From: Picochlorum sp. 'celeri'
Taxonomy: Eukaryota; Chlorophyta; Trebouxiophyceae
NCBI GenBank assembly: GCA_010909725.1
Contig: JAACMV010000017.1
Location: 434,001 to 498,000, forward strand
Direction: 5' to 3'
DNA: 64,000 nucleotides
In this document: piece by piece, positions 42,599 to 51,877 of the stretch
Numbering within the stretch: the first letter of the stretch is position 1
How the letters are laid out: each line of letters opens with the position of its first letter
Translations under genes and position numbers: made by a program
Notes under the pieces: model-generated
Told to the model about the DNA's origin: nothing
The model's input: only the letters and a program-made list of their open reading frames with translations
The model's database searches: none

Positions 42599-45558
42599 AT
42601 GCACGGCGTGCGAACAGTGGTCGTCGGAGGCCAGGCTTGGTCTCAACAGCAGAGGCAAACAAAGGCCACAAGGTCTTCCTCTTCAAACAGTAAACAATAT
42701 GTGCTGACAACTTATGCTGGTTTTGTGTCTCGTGGGGGTCAGGCTCTGATGGCTCTCGGGAAGCAGCAGCAGAGGGCATCAGCAGTGCTTTCTGGCCGCA
42801 GAGGTAGTAGAAGGGCAGGAGCAAGCAACGGAAGACGTGTCATGGGAACCAAGATGATGTTTGAGAGGTTTACTGAGAAGGCTATCAAGGTAGTGATGCT
42901 TGCCCAGGAAGAGGCCAGAAGACTGGGTCATAACTTTGTGGGCACGGAACAGATTCTTCTCGGACTTATTGGGGAGTCTACAGGTATGTTGAGTTAAGGA
43001 ATTCGTGGTGGGAGTGCGGATTCTGCCGAGACTGTGTTTGACCTATTCTTGTTGGAGGATTCGTCTTGGACATATGCGTGGTGGGAATGCGTAGTAGACA
43101 TGTTCCCATTGGTTGTGGGTGTTGACCGGGGATGGTGGCCTGGAAGAGACTGATGCGTTGTATGTGGTGTGTAGGTATTGCTGCCAAGGTGTTGAAGTCC
43201 ATGGGGGTGACTCTGAAGGATGCGCGTGTGGAAGTAGAGAAGGTGATTGGAAGAGGAAGCGGATTTGTTGCCGTGGAGATTCCTTTTACACCTCGTGCCA
43301 AGCGTGTGTTGGAGCTGTCGTTGGAGGAGGCCCGTCAGTTGGGACACAACTACATTGGTACCGAGCATATTCTGTTGGGATTGCTCCGTGAGGGTGAGGG
43401 AGTGGCGAGTAGAGTGTTGGAGACGCTCGGGGCCGACCCACAGAAGATTAGGACTCAGGTGATTCGCATGGTTGGAGAGTCTCAGGACCCAGTTGGTGCT
43501 GCTGCTGGAGGAGGAACTTCTGGATCGAACAAGACACCTACATTGGAGGAGTATGGAACAAACCTTACCAAGAGGGCCGAGGAGGGAAGCTTGGATCCAG
43601 TGGTGGGGCGAGCAGAGCAGATTGAGCGTGTGACTCAGATTCTTGGCCGTCGTACCAAGAACAACCCATGCTTGATCGGTGAGCCTGGAGTCGGAAAAAC
43701 TGCTGTTGCCGAAGGACTTGCTCAGCGCATCGCAAGTGGGGATGTGCCAGAGACTATCGAAGGCAAGCAGGTGGTCACATTGGATATGGGTCTGCTTGTA
43801 GCAGGAACCAAGTACAGAGGAGAGTTTGAGGAAAGATTGAAGAAATTGATGGATGAGATCAAGCAGAATGATGATATTATTCTTATGATTGATGAGGTTC
43901 ACACTCTCATTGGAGCGGGAGCGGCTGAAGGAGCTATTGATGCCGCCAATATTCTCAAGCCAGCTCTGGCCAGAGGTGAGCTGCAGTGCATTGGAGCCAC
44001 CACATTGGATGAGTATCGCAAGCATATTGAGAAGGATCCTGCTCTTGAGCGTCGTTTCCAGCCAGTTGTTGTTCCAGAACCAACAGTGGATGAGACCTTC
44101 CAGATCATGTTGGGACTCAGAGAGCGTTATGAGACCCACCACAAGCTCCGTTACACTGATGAAGCCCTCATGGCTGCAGCCAAGTACTCCTCTCAGTACA
44201 TCTCTGACCGTTTCTTGCCAGATAAGGCTATTGATTTGATGGATGAGGCTGGATCGAGGGTTAGACTCAGACATGCTCAGCTCCCAGAGGAAGCCAGAGA
44301 GTTGGACAAGGAGCTCAGAGCGTTGCTCAAGGAGAAGGACTCTGCTGTTCGTGCCCAGGACTTTGAAAAGGCTGGATCTCTTCGCGACAGGGAGATGGAA
44401 TTGAAGGCCCAGATTCAAGCTATCATGTCCTCTGCCAAGGACTCTGCCAAGGCTGAACTCGAGAGCGGAGAGGCTGGAGGACCTGTGGTCGATGAGGCAG
44501 ATATTGCAAACATTGTTGCCCAATGGACTGGTATTCCAATCGAGAAGGTCTCTTCTGATGAGACTGAGCGTTTAGTGAAGATGGAAGAGGTGCTCCATGG
44601 CCGTGTGATTGGACAGGAAGAAGCTGTCACAGCCATCTCTAGAGCCATTCGTAGAGCACGTGTTGGTTTGAAGAATCCAAACCGTCCTATCGCATCCTTC
44701 ATCTTCTCTGGACCAACAGGAGTTGGAAAGTCCGAATTGGCCAAGACATTAGCATCATACTACTTCGGATCCGAGGAAGCCATGGTTCGCCTCGATATGT
44801 CTGAATTCATGGAGCGCCACACTGTGTCCAAGTTGATTGGTTCCCCACCAGGATATGTTGGTTACAACGAAGGAGGACAGCTCACAGAAGCTGTTCGCAG
44901 ACGTCCATACACAGTTGTCTTGTTTGATGAGATCGAGAAGGCTCATCCAGATGTCTTCAACATGATGCTTCAAATTCTTGAGGATGGAAGATTGACAGAC
45001 TCCAAGGGCCGTGTGGTTGACTTTAAAAACACCCTCATCATCCTGACCTCTAATGTCGGTTCCTCCGTCATTGAAAAGGGAGGAGGAGGCATTGGTTTCC
45101 AGCTCGACGCCAACGAGGAGGACTCTTCCTACAACAGGATCAAGTCGCTGGTCAATGAAGAGCTCAAGCAGTACTTCAGACCAGAATTCCTCAATCGTCT
45201 TGATGAGATTATTGTCTTCCGCCAGCTCACCAAGCAAGAAGTCAAGGAGATTGCCGATATCATGCTCAAGGGCGTCTTTGAGCGTGCCGAAGAGAAGGGT
45301 ATCCGCATCGAAGTCACCGAAAGATTCAAGGACCGCCTTGTAGACGAGGGTTACAACCCAGCCTATGGTGCCAGACCATTGCGCAGAGCAATCATGAGGT
45401 TGATGGAGGATAGCATGGCCGAGGGAATGTTGGCCGGCGACATTAAGGAAGGAGACTCCGTGATCATGGATGTCGACGCTGATGGACAAATCTCCGTCTT
45501 GAATGGAGACAAGAAGATCACCACTGCCATTGACACCATGCCAGCAGGAATCTCATAA
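42599..45558 (+). CDS. CLPC: Plastid ClpC (Hsp93) AAA+ chaperone
   Basis: Model: join(42599..42983, 43175..45558), 922 aa, the usual length for ClpC. Residues 1-80 are basic and Ser/Gln-rich without acid, a plastid transit peptide. The Clp N-domain begins at [20 protein letters not shown] and is completed across the 191-nt intron. AAA-1 has [13 protein letters not shown] and AAA-2 has [13 protein letters not shown]. Between them lies the UVR-type middle domain ([15 protein letters not shown]) typical of ClpC and absent from ClpA. ClpC unfolds substrates for the ClpP/R protease and acts as an import motor at the inner envelope. The gene uses the same GGA/CCA-biased codons as the LHCII gene, consistent with high expression. 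Confidence 0.96.
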
Positions 45559-45929
45559 ACGCCATGGCAGCCACTGCTCATTTCATGAATACATGTACAA
45601 ACGTTTGTAGAGATAGATGCTGCTATGTATTATAGTTTCTGAGCTCTCTACAACATTTTTTTCATTACATACACCAACTGATGTAACACCCAAACCAAAG
45701 ACAATGAGAGAGAAGAAGTCTTTTTTTTTTCAAAATGCTGAATCAAGGAACCGTGTCGCGTGTATTCATTGACCCAACCATTACTCCGGATAGGGTATAT
45801 CCATTTTATTCTTGTTAAGATATAAACCAAGTATTATTATTCTTATTGCGAGTGTAGTCAGAGAATTGAAGAAGATTGCCGGATAGCATTTGAAGAATCT
45901 CGAGACGACTACGGACACGTGCCCGAACC
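45559..45929. other. Intergenic region downstream of ClpC
   Basis: 371 bp, AT-rich, with a T10 tract at 45721-45730. It holds the ClpC 3' region and the promoter of the next gene. No gene or RNA recognised. Confidence 0.5.
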
Positions 45930-46580
45930 ATGACTGGGTTTGGCCACAGCCAATGCACGCAGTTGGCAAAAAAACAACCATATTATTACCATGGTCAATC
46001 TAGGATATCTTTACGGACCCGTCCGAGACAGAACAACGCCATTGTTGTTCCGAGAAGAAGGCGTCACGTTCACGTGACCCGAGCTGTTATTCAGTCCACA
46101 GCAGTCGCTGCTCGATTAGCACATAGATTTGCCATTCAGTATGCTTTGCCAGGGAGGTTACTCCTGACCTCGGCATCGAGGATGGCGGGACTGCGAGTTG
46201 CTGTCTTGGGCTTGTCTGTGTATGGGGCTTTGTTGACAACCTGGGCGATACTAGGCAACAAATTCGGTTGGACAGACCGTGTCTCCCGTGCCATGGAAGA
46301 TAGAAATAGAGTAGAGGAGAAAATTCATGATTTGGAGTCTGGACAAGAGAAGGAGAGGATGCTCCGCTTGGTCTTGGCACATACAAAACAGGCACTGAGC
46401 AGCATTGACGATGACGATAGTGACATGTCGAGTGATGTGGGACAGGTTCTTGTATCAACAGATGATAGCAGAAAACCGTGCCCAATATGCGGAGGGACGG
46501 GGAAGATCAGTTACGAAGCAAAGTTTGTCCACAAGGATGATCCCTGCCCTCGATGTCTCGGCAGGGGTACTTTGGAATGA
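45930..46580 (+). CDS. Membrane-anchored protein with DnaJ-type CXXCXGXG zinc motif
   Basis: 216 aa, apparently intronless. The first roughly 70 residues are Arg-rich and acid-poor, suggesting an organellar (probably plastid) targeting peptide. A hydrophobic segment (VAVLGLSVYGALLTTWAIL, about residues 90-108) is a likely single membrane span. A charged, probably helical stretch follows (EEKIHDLESGQEKERMLRL), then an acidic loop. The end carries two half-sites, CPICGGTG and CPRCLGRG, spaced to build one DnaJ-like zinc centre. Plant relatives of this build include small thiol-disulfide or assembly factors (BSD2-like proteins), but I cannot assign a substrate. No J-domain is present. Confidence 0.7.
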   Translation: MTGFGHSQCTQLAKKQPYYYHGQSRISLRTRPRQNNAIVVPRRRRHVHVTRAVIQSTAVAARLAHRFAIQYALPGRLLLTSASRMAGLRVAVLGLSVYGALLTTWAILGNKFGWTDRVSRAMEDRNRVEEKIHDLESGQEKERMLRLVLAHTKQALSSIDDDDSDMSSDVGQVLVSTDDSRKPCPICGGTGKISYEAKFVHKDDPCPRCLGRGTLE

Positions 46581-46661
46581 GGTGGGACCAGCATTGTTGT
46601 ATTATTTATCGTATCATTCTTTCATGTAAGATTTGTTTCATTTCTGGAACAGCAGTAATCA

Positions 46662-49015
46662 ATGATCAGTACGAGAGTCGCAACAAGACGCGTATTTCGC
46701 CTCTGCTCGTACAAGTCCAGTGCTCAACTCTATACGTTTGCTACAAAGACACGTCCGTCGGTCCCAGGGGTACTTTGTAAAAGAGTATTTGATTCATCCA
46801 AGAGTAGTCGTGTGGTAATATCCAGAGCTGCGAGTAGTAGTGTTCGATCTGAGGTCAATATGGACGCAAGCACAAATCCTTTGCTGACGGTACGATGTGT
46901 GCTCATTCTGGTTTCCTTATGGATCAATAGTAACTATAGTAATACATGGTTGTGTAGACATCTCCATTTCCACTCTGGGATCAGGTGAAAGCGGAACATG
47001 TGGTTCCAGCCATTCGTCAACTCTTGGAGGAAACGAACAGCGCCATCGATTCTCTGGAGGAGAATGTTGAGCCAACATGGGCTGGTTTGGTGGAGCCGCT
47101 TGAGAAGATTGTGGATCGTATTGGGCGAGCGTGGGGTACTGTGAGTCACCTCAAGGCAGTCAAGGATACTGAGGCCCTGCGCAAAGCTGTGGAGGAGGTT
47201 CAGCCTGAAAAGGTCAAGGTGATGTTGCGATTGTCGCAGTCAAAGCCGATTTATGAGGCGTTCAAGTCTATCAAGGAGGGTGATCTCTGGAACAGTTTGA
47301 CAGAGGCGCAGAAGAGGATTGTCGATGGGGAGTTGAGGGATTTTGTCTTGGGAGGTGTGGCCCTGGAAGGGGAGGCCAAGGAGAGGTTTAATGAGATCCA
47401 ACAAGAGCTTAGTAAACTGAGCACTGATTTCAGTAATAATCTTCTTGATGCAACGAAAGCATATAAGAAATTGTTGACGGAGAAGAGCGAGGTGGAGGGC
47501 TTGCCGGATAGTGCGCTTGCATTGGCTGCTCAGCAGGCAAAGGGAGAAGGGCATGAGGATGCCACGCCAGAGAATGGACCATGGTTGTTCACCCTTGATT
47601 TCCCATCATTCTTCCCAGTGATGACTCATGCAGCGAATAGATCTCTTCGGGAAGAGATGTACAAAGCAAACATCACAAGGGCTTCGTCAGGAGAGTCTGA
47701 CAACACTCCCATCATCAACAAGATTCTCACCCTTCGTCAAGAGAAGGCCAAGATTCTTGGTTTCGATAATTTTGCCGAGGTATCCATGGCCTCCAAGATG
47801 GCTGATCTAGCATCGGCAGAGGAATTGCTGGAGAAACTCCGTGTGGCATCCTATGATGCAGCAGTCAAAGACTTGGATGATGTCAAGAAATTTGCTGCTG
47901 AACAGGGTTTCTCGGAGGAACTCGCCCTTTGGGATGTGACATATTGGGCAGAGAGACTGAAAGAGGCCAAGTATGCTATCAGTGATGAGGAGCTGCGCCC
48001 CTACTTTGCCCTTCCAAATGTCTTGGATGGTCTGTTCAAGCTTGCCAAGCGCCTCTATGATGTGGACATTGTACCAGCAGATGGCAAGGTGCCAGTATGG
48101 GATAAGGACGTTCGATTCTTCGAGGTTCAGAAGAATGGAAAGGCAAAAGCATATTTCTACTTGGATCCATACTCACGACCAGCAGAGAAGAGGGGAGGCG
48201 CCTGGATGGATGAGGTCTGCAGTCAGTCAAAGCTCTTTGCAGAGGGAGAAGATGCTGTTCGTCTTCCAGTAGCTCACATGGTCTGCAATCAGACACCTCC
48301 TGTTGGTGATGATCCATCTCTCATGACATTTAGGGAAGTAGAAACCCTTTTCCATGAGTTTGGACACGCATCTCAGCACATGTTGACTGAGCAAGGTGAG
48401 GGACTGGTGGCAGGCATCCGTGGTGTCGAATGGGACGCTGTAGAGCTTCCTTCTCAATTCATGGAAAACTTCTGCTATGATAGAGCAACATTGGACGGAT
48501 TCGCCAAGCACTACCAAACAGGGGAGCCTCTCCCAGAAGATCTTTTCCAAAAGCTGCTCGCTGCCAGAACCTACAGATCCGGATCCATGACACTGCGACA
48601 GATCCACTTTGCCTGCACTGACTTGGAGCTGCATGCCCGTTTCACTGCAGGAGGAGAGGAGACCATCTTTGACAGAGAGAGAAAGGTGGCTGAGAAGACC
48701 ACAGTCATGAAACCTCTCCCAGAGGATCGATTCCTCTGTGGCTTTGCCCACATCTTTGCAGGCGGATACAGTGCTGGCTATTACAGTTACAAATGGGCAG
48801 AGGTACTCTCCGCTGATGCATTTTCGGCCTTTGAAGAAGTGGGTCTCGAGAATGAGGACAAAGTGGCAGAGACTGGCCGCCGATTCAGGGATACTGTCCT
48901 TGCGCTTGGAGGTGGAAAAGCCCCTGGAGATGTCTTTAGAGAATTCAGAGGCAGAGACCCTTCAACAGAGCCACTCTTGAGACACAACAACCTGTTGCCA
49001 GCTGCTGCATCATAA
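46662..49015 (+). CDS. Organellar M3-family oligopeptidase A
   Basis: Model: join(46662..46889, 46958..49015), 761 aa. The 68-nt intron (GTACG donor, TGTAG acceptor) gives NPLLTTSPFPLWDQVKAEHV, the normal start of a thimet/oligopeptidase A domain. Residues 1-65 are Arg/Ser/Val-rich with almost no acid, a mitochondrial and/or plastid presequence. The zinc site HEFGH is in LFHEFGHASQHML, with the downstream Glu in the following helix; the substrate-loop motif FAHIFAGGYSAGYYSY is typical of the family. In plants this enzyme degrades short peptides, including cleaved targeting presequences, inside organelles. Codon use is only mildly biased. The gene follows the zinc-motif gene by 81 bp on the same strand. 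Confidence 0.94.
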
Positions 49016-49329
49016 ACATGTATTATTTGACAATGTAAAGGCATGATAGTTATTATGAAGAAGACAGAAAGGTGTGTACAATACCAAGGCCACGACCATC
49101 CATGCAGAGAGTATTCGAGCTGGTGATGAAGGCGAATACTGATTAGAACTAGAAGCGCACCTAGGATTCTGCATGCAGAATCCTCACCCATTTTAAAAAA
49201 AAAAGCCTACATGCCTGTATTAAAAATGGGCAATGCTCAACCATCCGATGCATCGATGCCAAAGCCTTTTGGTATGCAAAATTGCATAATAAATAAATAA
49301 ATACAGTGTATTAAAAAGTAGAAGATGCC
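49016..49329. other. Intergenic region between the M3 peptidase and SF3B5 genes
   Basis: 314 bp between two plus-strand genes. An inverted pair AGGATTCTGCATGCAGAATCCT (perfect arms around 49153-49174) could form a hairpin. An A-rich run follows at 49194-49204. No gene found. Confidence 0.5.
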
Positions 49330-49653
49330 ATGGCGACCACACAGCAGGATAGATTCAATGTCAACACGCAGAGCGACCATGTCGCAGCAAAATACGTAGG
49401 AACTGGCCATGCCGATACCAATAGATTCGAATGGGCACTAAATATCAAAAGAGATACCTATGCATCAATTGTAGCCAACCATTCACTCGCAGCCCACCAA
49501 GCAATAGGAGAACATGAAAGCATTGGAAGAATCAAGTATCAGATGAAACAGTCCATGCTCTTGCCCTGTGGGACTGCTCCTAGGGCTCTTCATGGAGAAG
49601 AAGAGGAGGAGGAGGAGGAGGGAGAGCAAGAAGAAGAGCGTGCGAATGGGTAA
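49330..49653 (+). CDS. SF3B5: Splicing factor 3B subunit 5 (SF3b10)
   Basis: 107 aa, single exon. It follows the SF3B5 pattern: an N-terminal helix DRFNVNTQSDHVAAKYVGTGHADTN (given here as two parts, DRFNVNTQSDHVAAKY and VGTGHADTN), then FEWALNIKRDTYAS, AIGEHESIGRIKYQM and MLLPCG. SF3B5 is a small subunit of the U2 snRNP SF3b complex that contacts the branch-site machinery. The protein is about 20 residues longer than usual because of a Glu-rich C-terminal tail. The stop overlaps a GTAAGT donor-like string, but no acceptor at a credible distance follows, so I keep the single-exon model. The gene converges on the YEATS gene (127 bp). Confidence 0.92.
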   Translation: MATTQQDRFNVNTQSDHVAAKYVGTGHADTNRFEWALNIKRDTYASIVANHSLAAHQAIGEHESIGRIKYQMKQSMLLPCGTAPRALHGEEEEEEEEGEQEEERANG

Positions 49654-49780
49654 GTGACTGAATGCAATATTGCAGTTGAAATATTGGGATTATTATGACT
49701 ATTGGGTCAACAACACATGATGAATACACACTGCGTCTACTGTAATATATAGATATGTATAACAAAGATGAGTGTTGATC

Positions 49781-50511
49781 CTATAGAGGTGCTGGCACCT
49801 CCTCTTCTGCCTCAAGGGTTGCCAGCTTTGCCTTGAGCATGGCAAAATGCTTTGCTAATCGCTTCCTTCCTGCCTGCACCAGCTGATAGTCTGCCTCTGG
49901 ATCAAACGTACCAAAATACTGCTCTACCGATGACTCTGGAGCCCGACCGAGACCGCCCTGCAGGGCATTGTGCAGGGCTACAGTGGGCTCCCAAAACACA
50001 ACCTCCTCGTATTTTTCATACGTGTGTGGGCGTCGCTGCGGGTTCCCATGGATATCCAACCCTAACCGAAGACTATGAAGCAGTTCCAAAGGAGGCTCGT
50101 TGGCGTCGTCTCGAAAGTGGATTTCGATGAGGATGTCAAACTCTCCCCACCCAGTCTCTCTGAGTTCAAAAGGGGGCAGTGTCACCTCTCTATTTGGATT
50201 TTCGAAACTATCATGCAATTTAAAGACAACCTTTTTGATAATAGATCCCAGATTCTCGTTGGTGGGGGATCGCACGAACACAGTCCAGCTATGTGTGGCG
50301 TAGTCTGTCGCCTTTTTTCCCAGACTGATCGCAACAGTCCCCGTAACGATGGGCACGGATAGTTCCACCCCTTTGAGCCTCTTCTCCCCGTTCTGGATGA
50401 CATATATAGTAGTTAGAGAGTGGGATGATGTGATTCATCGCGGCAATTCAACTCATGTCGTAAATTACATTGACGTACTGGCCCTGTGGTGTACTTGTCT
50501 GATGCCACCAT
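49781..50511 (-). CDS. YAF9: YEATS-domain chromatin protein (GAS41/YAF9-like)
   Basis: Model: complement(49781..50392, 50479..50511), 214 aa. A 33-nt first exon (MVASDKYTTGP) joins across an 86-nt intron (GTACG donor, CATCCAG acceptor) to NGEKRLKGVELSVPIVTGT. That restores the standard YEATS N-terminus. The domain has GKKATDYATHSWTVFV, FKLHDSF, and the acyl-lysine pocket strand ETGWGEFDI. The C-terminus is a short coiled coil (KHFAMLKAKLATLEAEEE). GAS41/YAF9 proteins read acylated histone tails in the SWR1 and NuA4 complexes, which deposit H2A.Z. The H2A.Z gene lies 16 kb away. The subfamily call over TAF14-like is moderately sure. Confidence 0.9.
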
Positions 50512-50767
50512 GCTCCTGTGTATTCTTCTTAATTGTTTAATCCTATATAGAGCATCGACAGGGGCGAATAGGGATGATGATGCTTTTTTTTATTCTTCTT
50601 TTTTATGTCATAGTGCTATGCAATTGCTTTCCTATCCAAGGGTGGCGTTGATGGGAGGCATGTCGATCGATGTGCGCTCTCGAATTCCACCATAAAAAAA
50701 AGCAAGATTCTTGAATGAATGGAAGAGTTCGAGACAGGAGAGGGTATATAGTTTATGATACAGTGTC

Positions 50768-51844
50768 ATGGTGGTGGTTAGAGCACCGTCATCTTCTGCA
50801 CAGTTGTCTAGAGACGTGTGTGTGTTGTTGGGTTGTCCTAGGAAGAAGAAGAAGAAGAAGGACAAGGCAAAGAGGTTGGTTGCTATGAATGCACACACGA
50901 CACGGGTATGTCGGGGATTAGAGGAGATTTTTGATGGGGATGGTGGCTGGAAGACCATCATGGACCACGACATGAAGAGGAAAAAGGCTGTGCTGTTGGA
51001 TCAGTTTGGGGTGCTTCATGATGGGGTGGATGCCTATCCTGGGGCTGTTGAGGCGGTTCGGTACCTGCGGGAGGATTGTGGGTTGCGTATATTGATTCTT
51101 TCGAATTCATCAAGGCGATCTGATGGTGCTTTGAAGAATTTGGAGAAGAAGGGATTTGATATAGGCTGTTTTGATGGGGTAGTGACATCTGGAGAGGTGA
51201 CACATCAAAGATTGAAGGAGAGGCCTGATGGGTTTTGGAAGAGTCGAAAGGCGTGCGTTCATTTTACGTGGGGGGAGCGAGGGGCCATTTCTCTTGATGA
51301 TCTGCGCGTGGATGTTGTTGGCAGGCGGATGGAGGAGGCTGATTTTCTCTTGGCACATGGAACACAAGGTATAGGGAAGCCGGGCGGGGTTGGCGTTGAA
51401 GAATGCAGTGTTGATGATATGGTGGGGATGCTGGATGAATGTATTCATGTTGATGGATCTTCCAAGCCAATGGTGGTGGCGAATCCTGATATCGTGACGG
51501 TGCATGGTGGAGATTTGATCAAAATGCCTGGGTACATAGCAAAGGAATATGAGGAGCGGGGCGGGAAGGTTTGTAGAATGGGAAAGCCTGCTCGTGTTAT
51601 TTATGAAGAGGCTCTCCGTATGCTCGGTGTCGGGGTAGAAGAAGTGATCGCTATAGGCGATTCTCTAGAGCATGATATCAAAGGTGCTGAATCCATGGGC
51701 ATTGACTCTATTTTTGTGGGCGGTGGAATTCACAAGGACAGTGTAATGACACAAGGGGACCGTATCGATGAGGACTCTTTGGATCGGATATGCCACGAGT
51801 ATTCGTGTGCCCCGACATTTGTAATACCATATTTTTGTATGTAA
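50768..51844 (+). CDS. HAD-superfamily hydrolase, NagD-like subfamily IIA
   Basis: 358 aa if translation starts at 50768; an alternative start at 50887 (MNAHTTR) would remove a Lys-rich stretch (PRKKKKKKDKAKR) and give 319 aa. HAD motif I is LLDQFGVLHDG, in which the nucleophile Asp is followed by Phe-Gly-Val as in subfamily IIA. Motif II is ILSNSSRR, the catalytic Lys is in MGKPARVIYEEAL, and motif IV is AIGDSLEHDIKGAESMG. The family contains phosphoglycolate and pyridoxal phosphatases and several uncharacterised plant members. Substrate unknown. The gene ends 33 bp from the end of the phosphorylase gene (convergent). Confidence 0.88.
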   Translation: MVVVRAPSSSAQLSRDVCVLLGCPRKKKKKKDKAKRLVAMNAHTTRVCRGLEEIFDGDGGWKTIMDHDMKRKKAVLLDQFGVLHDGVDAYPGAVEAVRYLREDCGLRILILSNSSRRSDGALKNLEKKGFDIGCFDGVVTSGEVTHQRLKERPDGFWKSRKACVHFTWGERGAISLDDLRVDVVGRRMEEADFLLAHGTQGIGKPGGVGVEECSVDDMVGMLDECIHVDGSSKPMVVANPDIVTVHGGDLIKMPGYIAKEYEERGGKVCRMGKPARVIYEEALRMLGVGVEEVIAIGDSLEHDIKGAESMGIDSIFVGGGIHKDSVMTQGDRIDEDSLDRICHEYSCAPTFVIPYFCM

Positions 51845-51877
51845 CATGTAGTAATTGTAAGGAATGCATTCGTCCAT

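Noticed and set aside
42994..44523. 509-codon minus-strand frame opposite ClpC
   Set aside because: Shadow of the highly codon-biased ClpC gene; the antisense product has low-complexity His/Ser/Leu content and no family features.
49645..49660. GTAAGT at the SF3B5 stop as a splice donor
   Set aside because: The nearest acceptor-like TTGCAG is about 30 bp away, shorter than any intron here, and the protein is already full length for the family.
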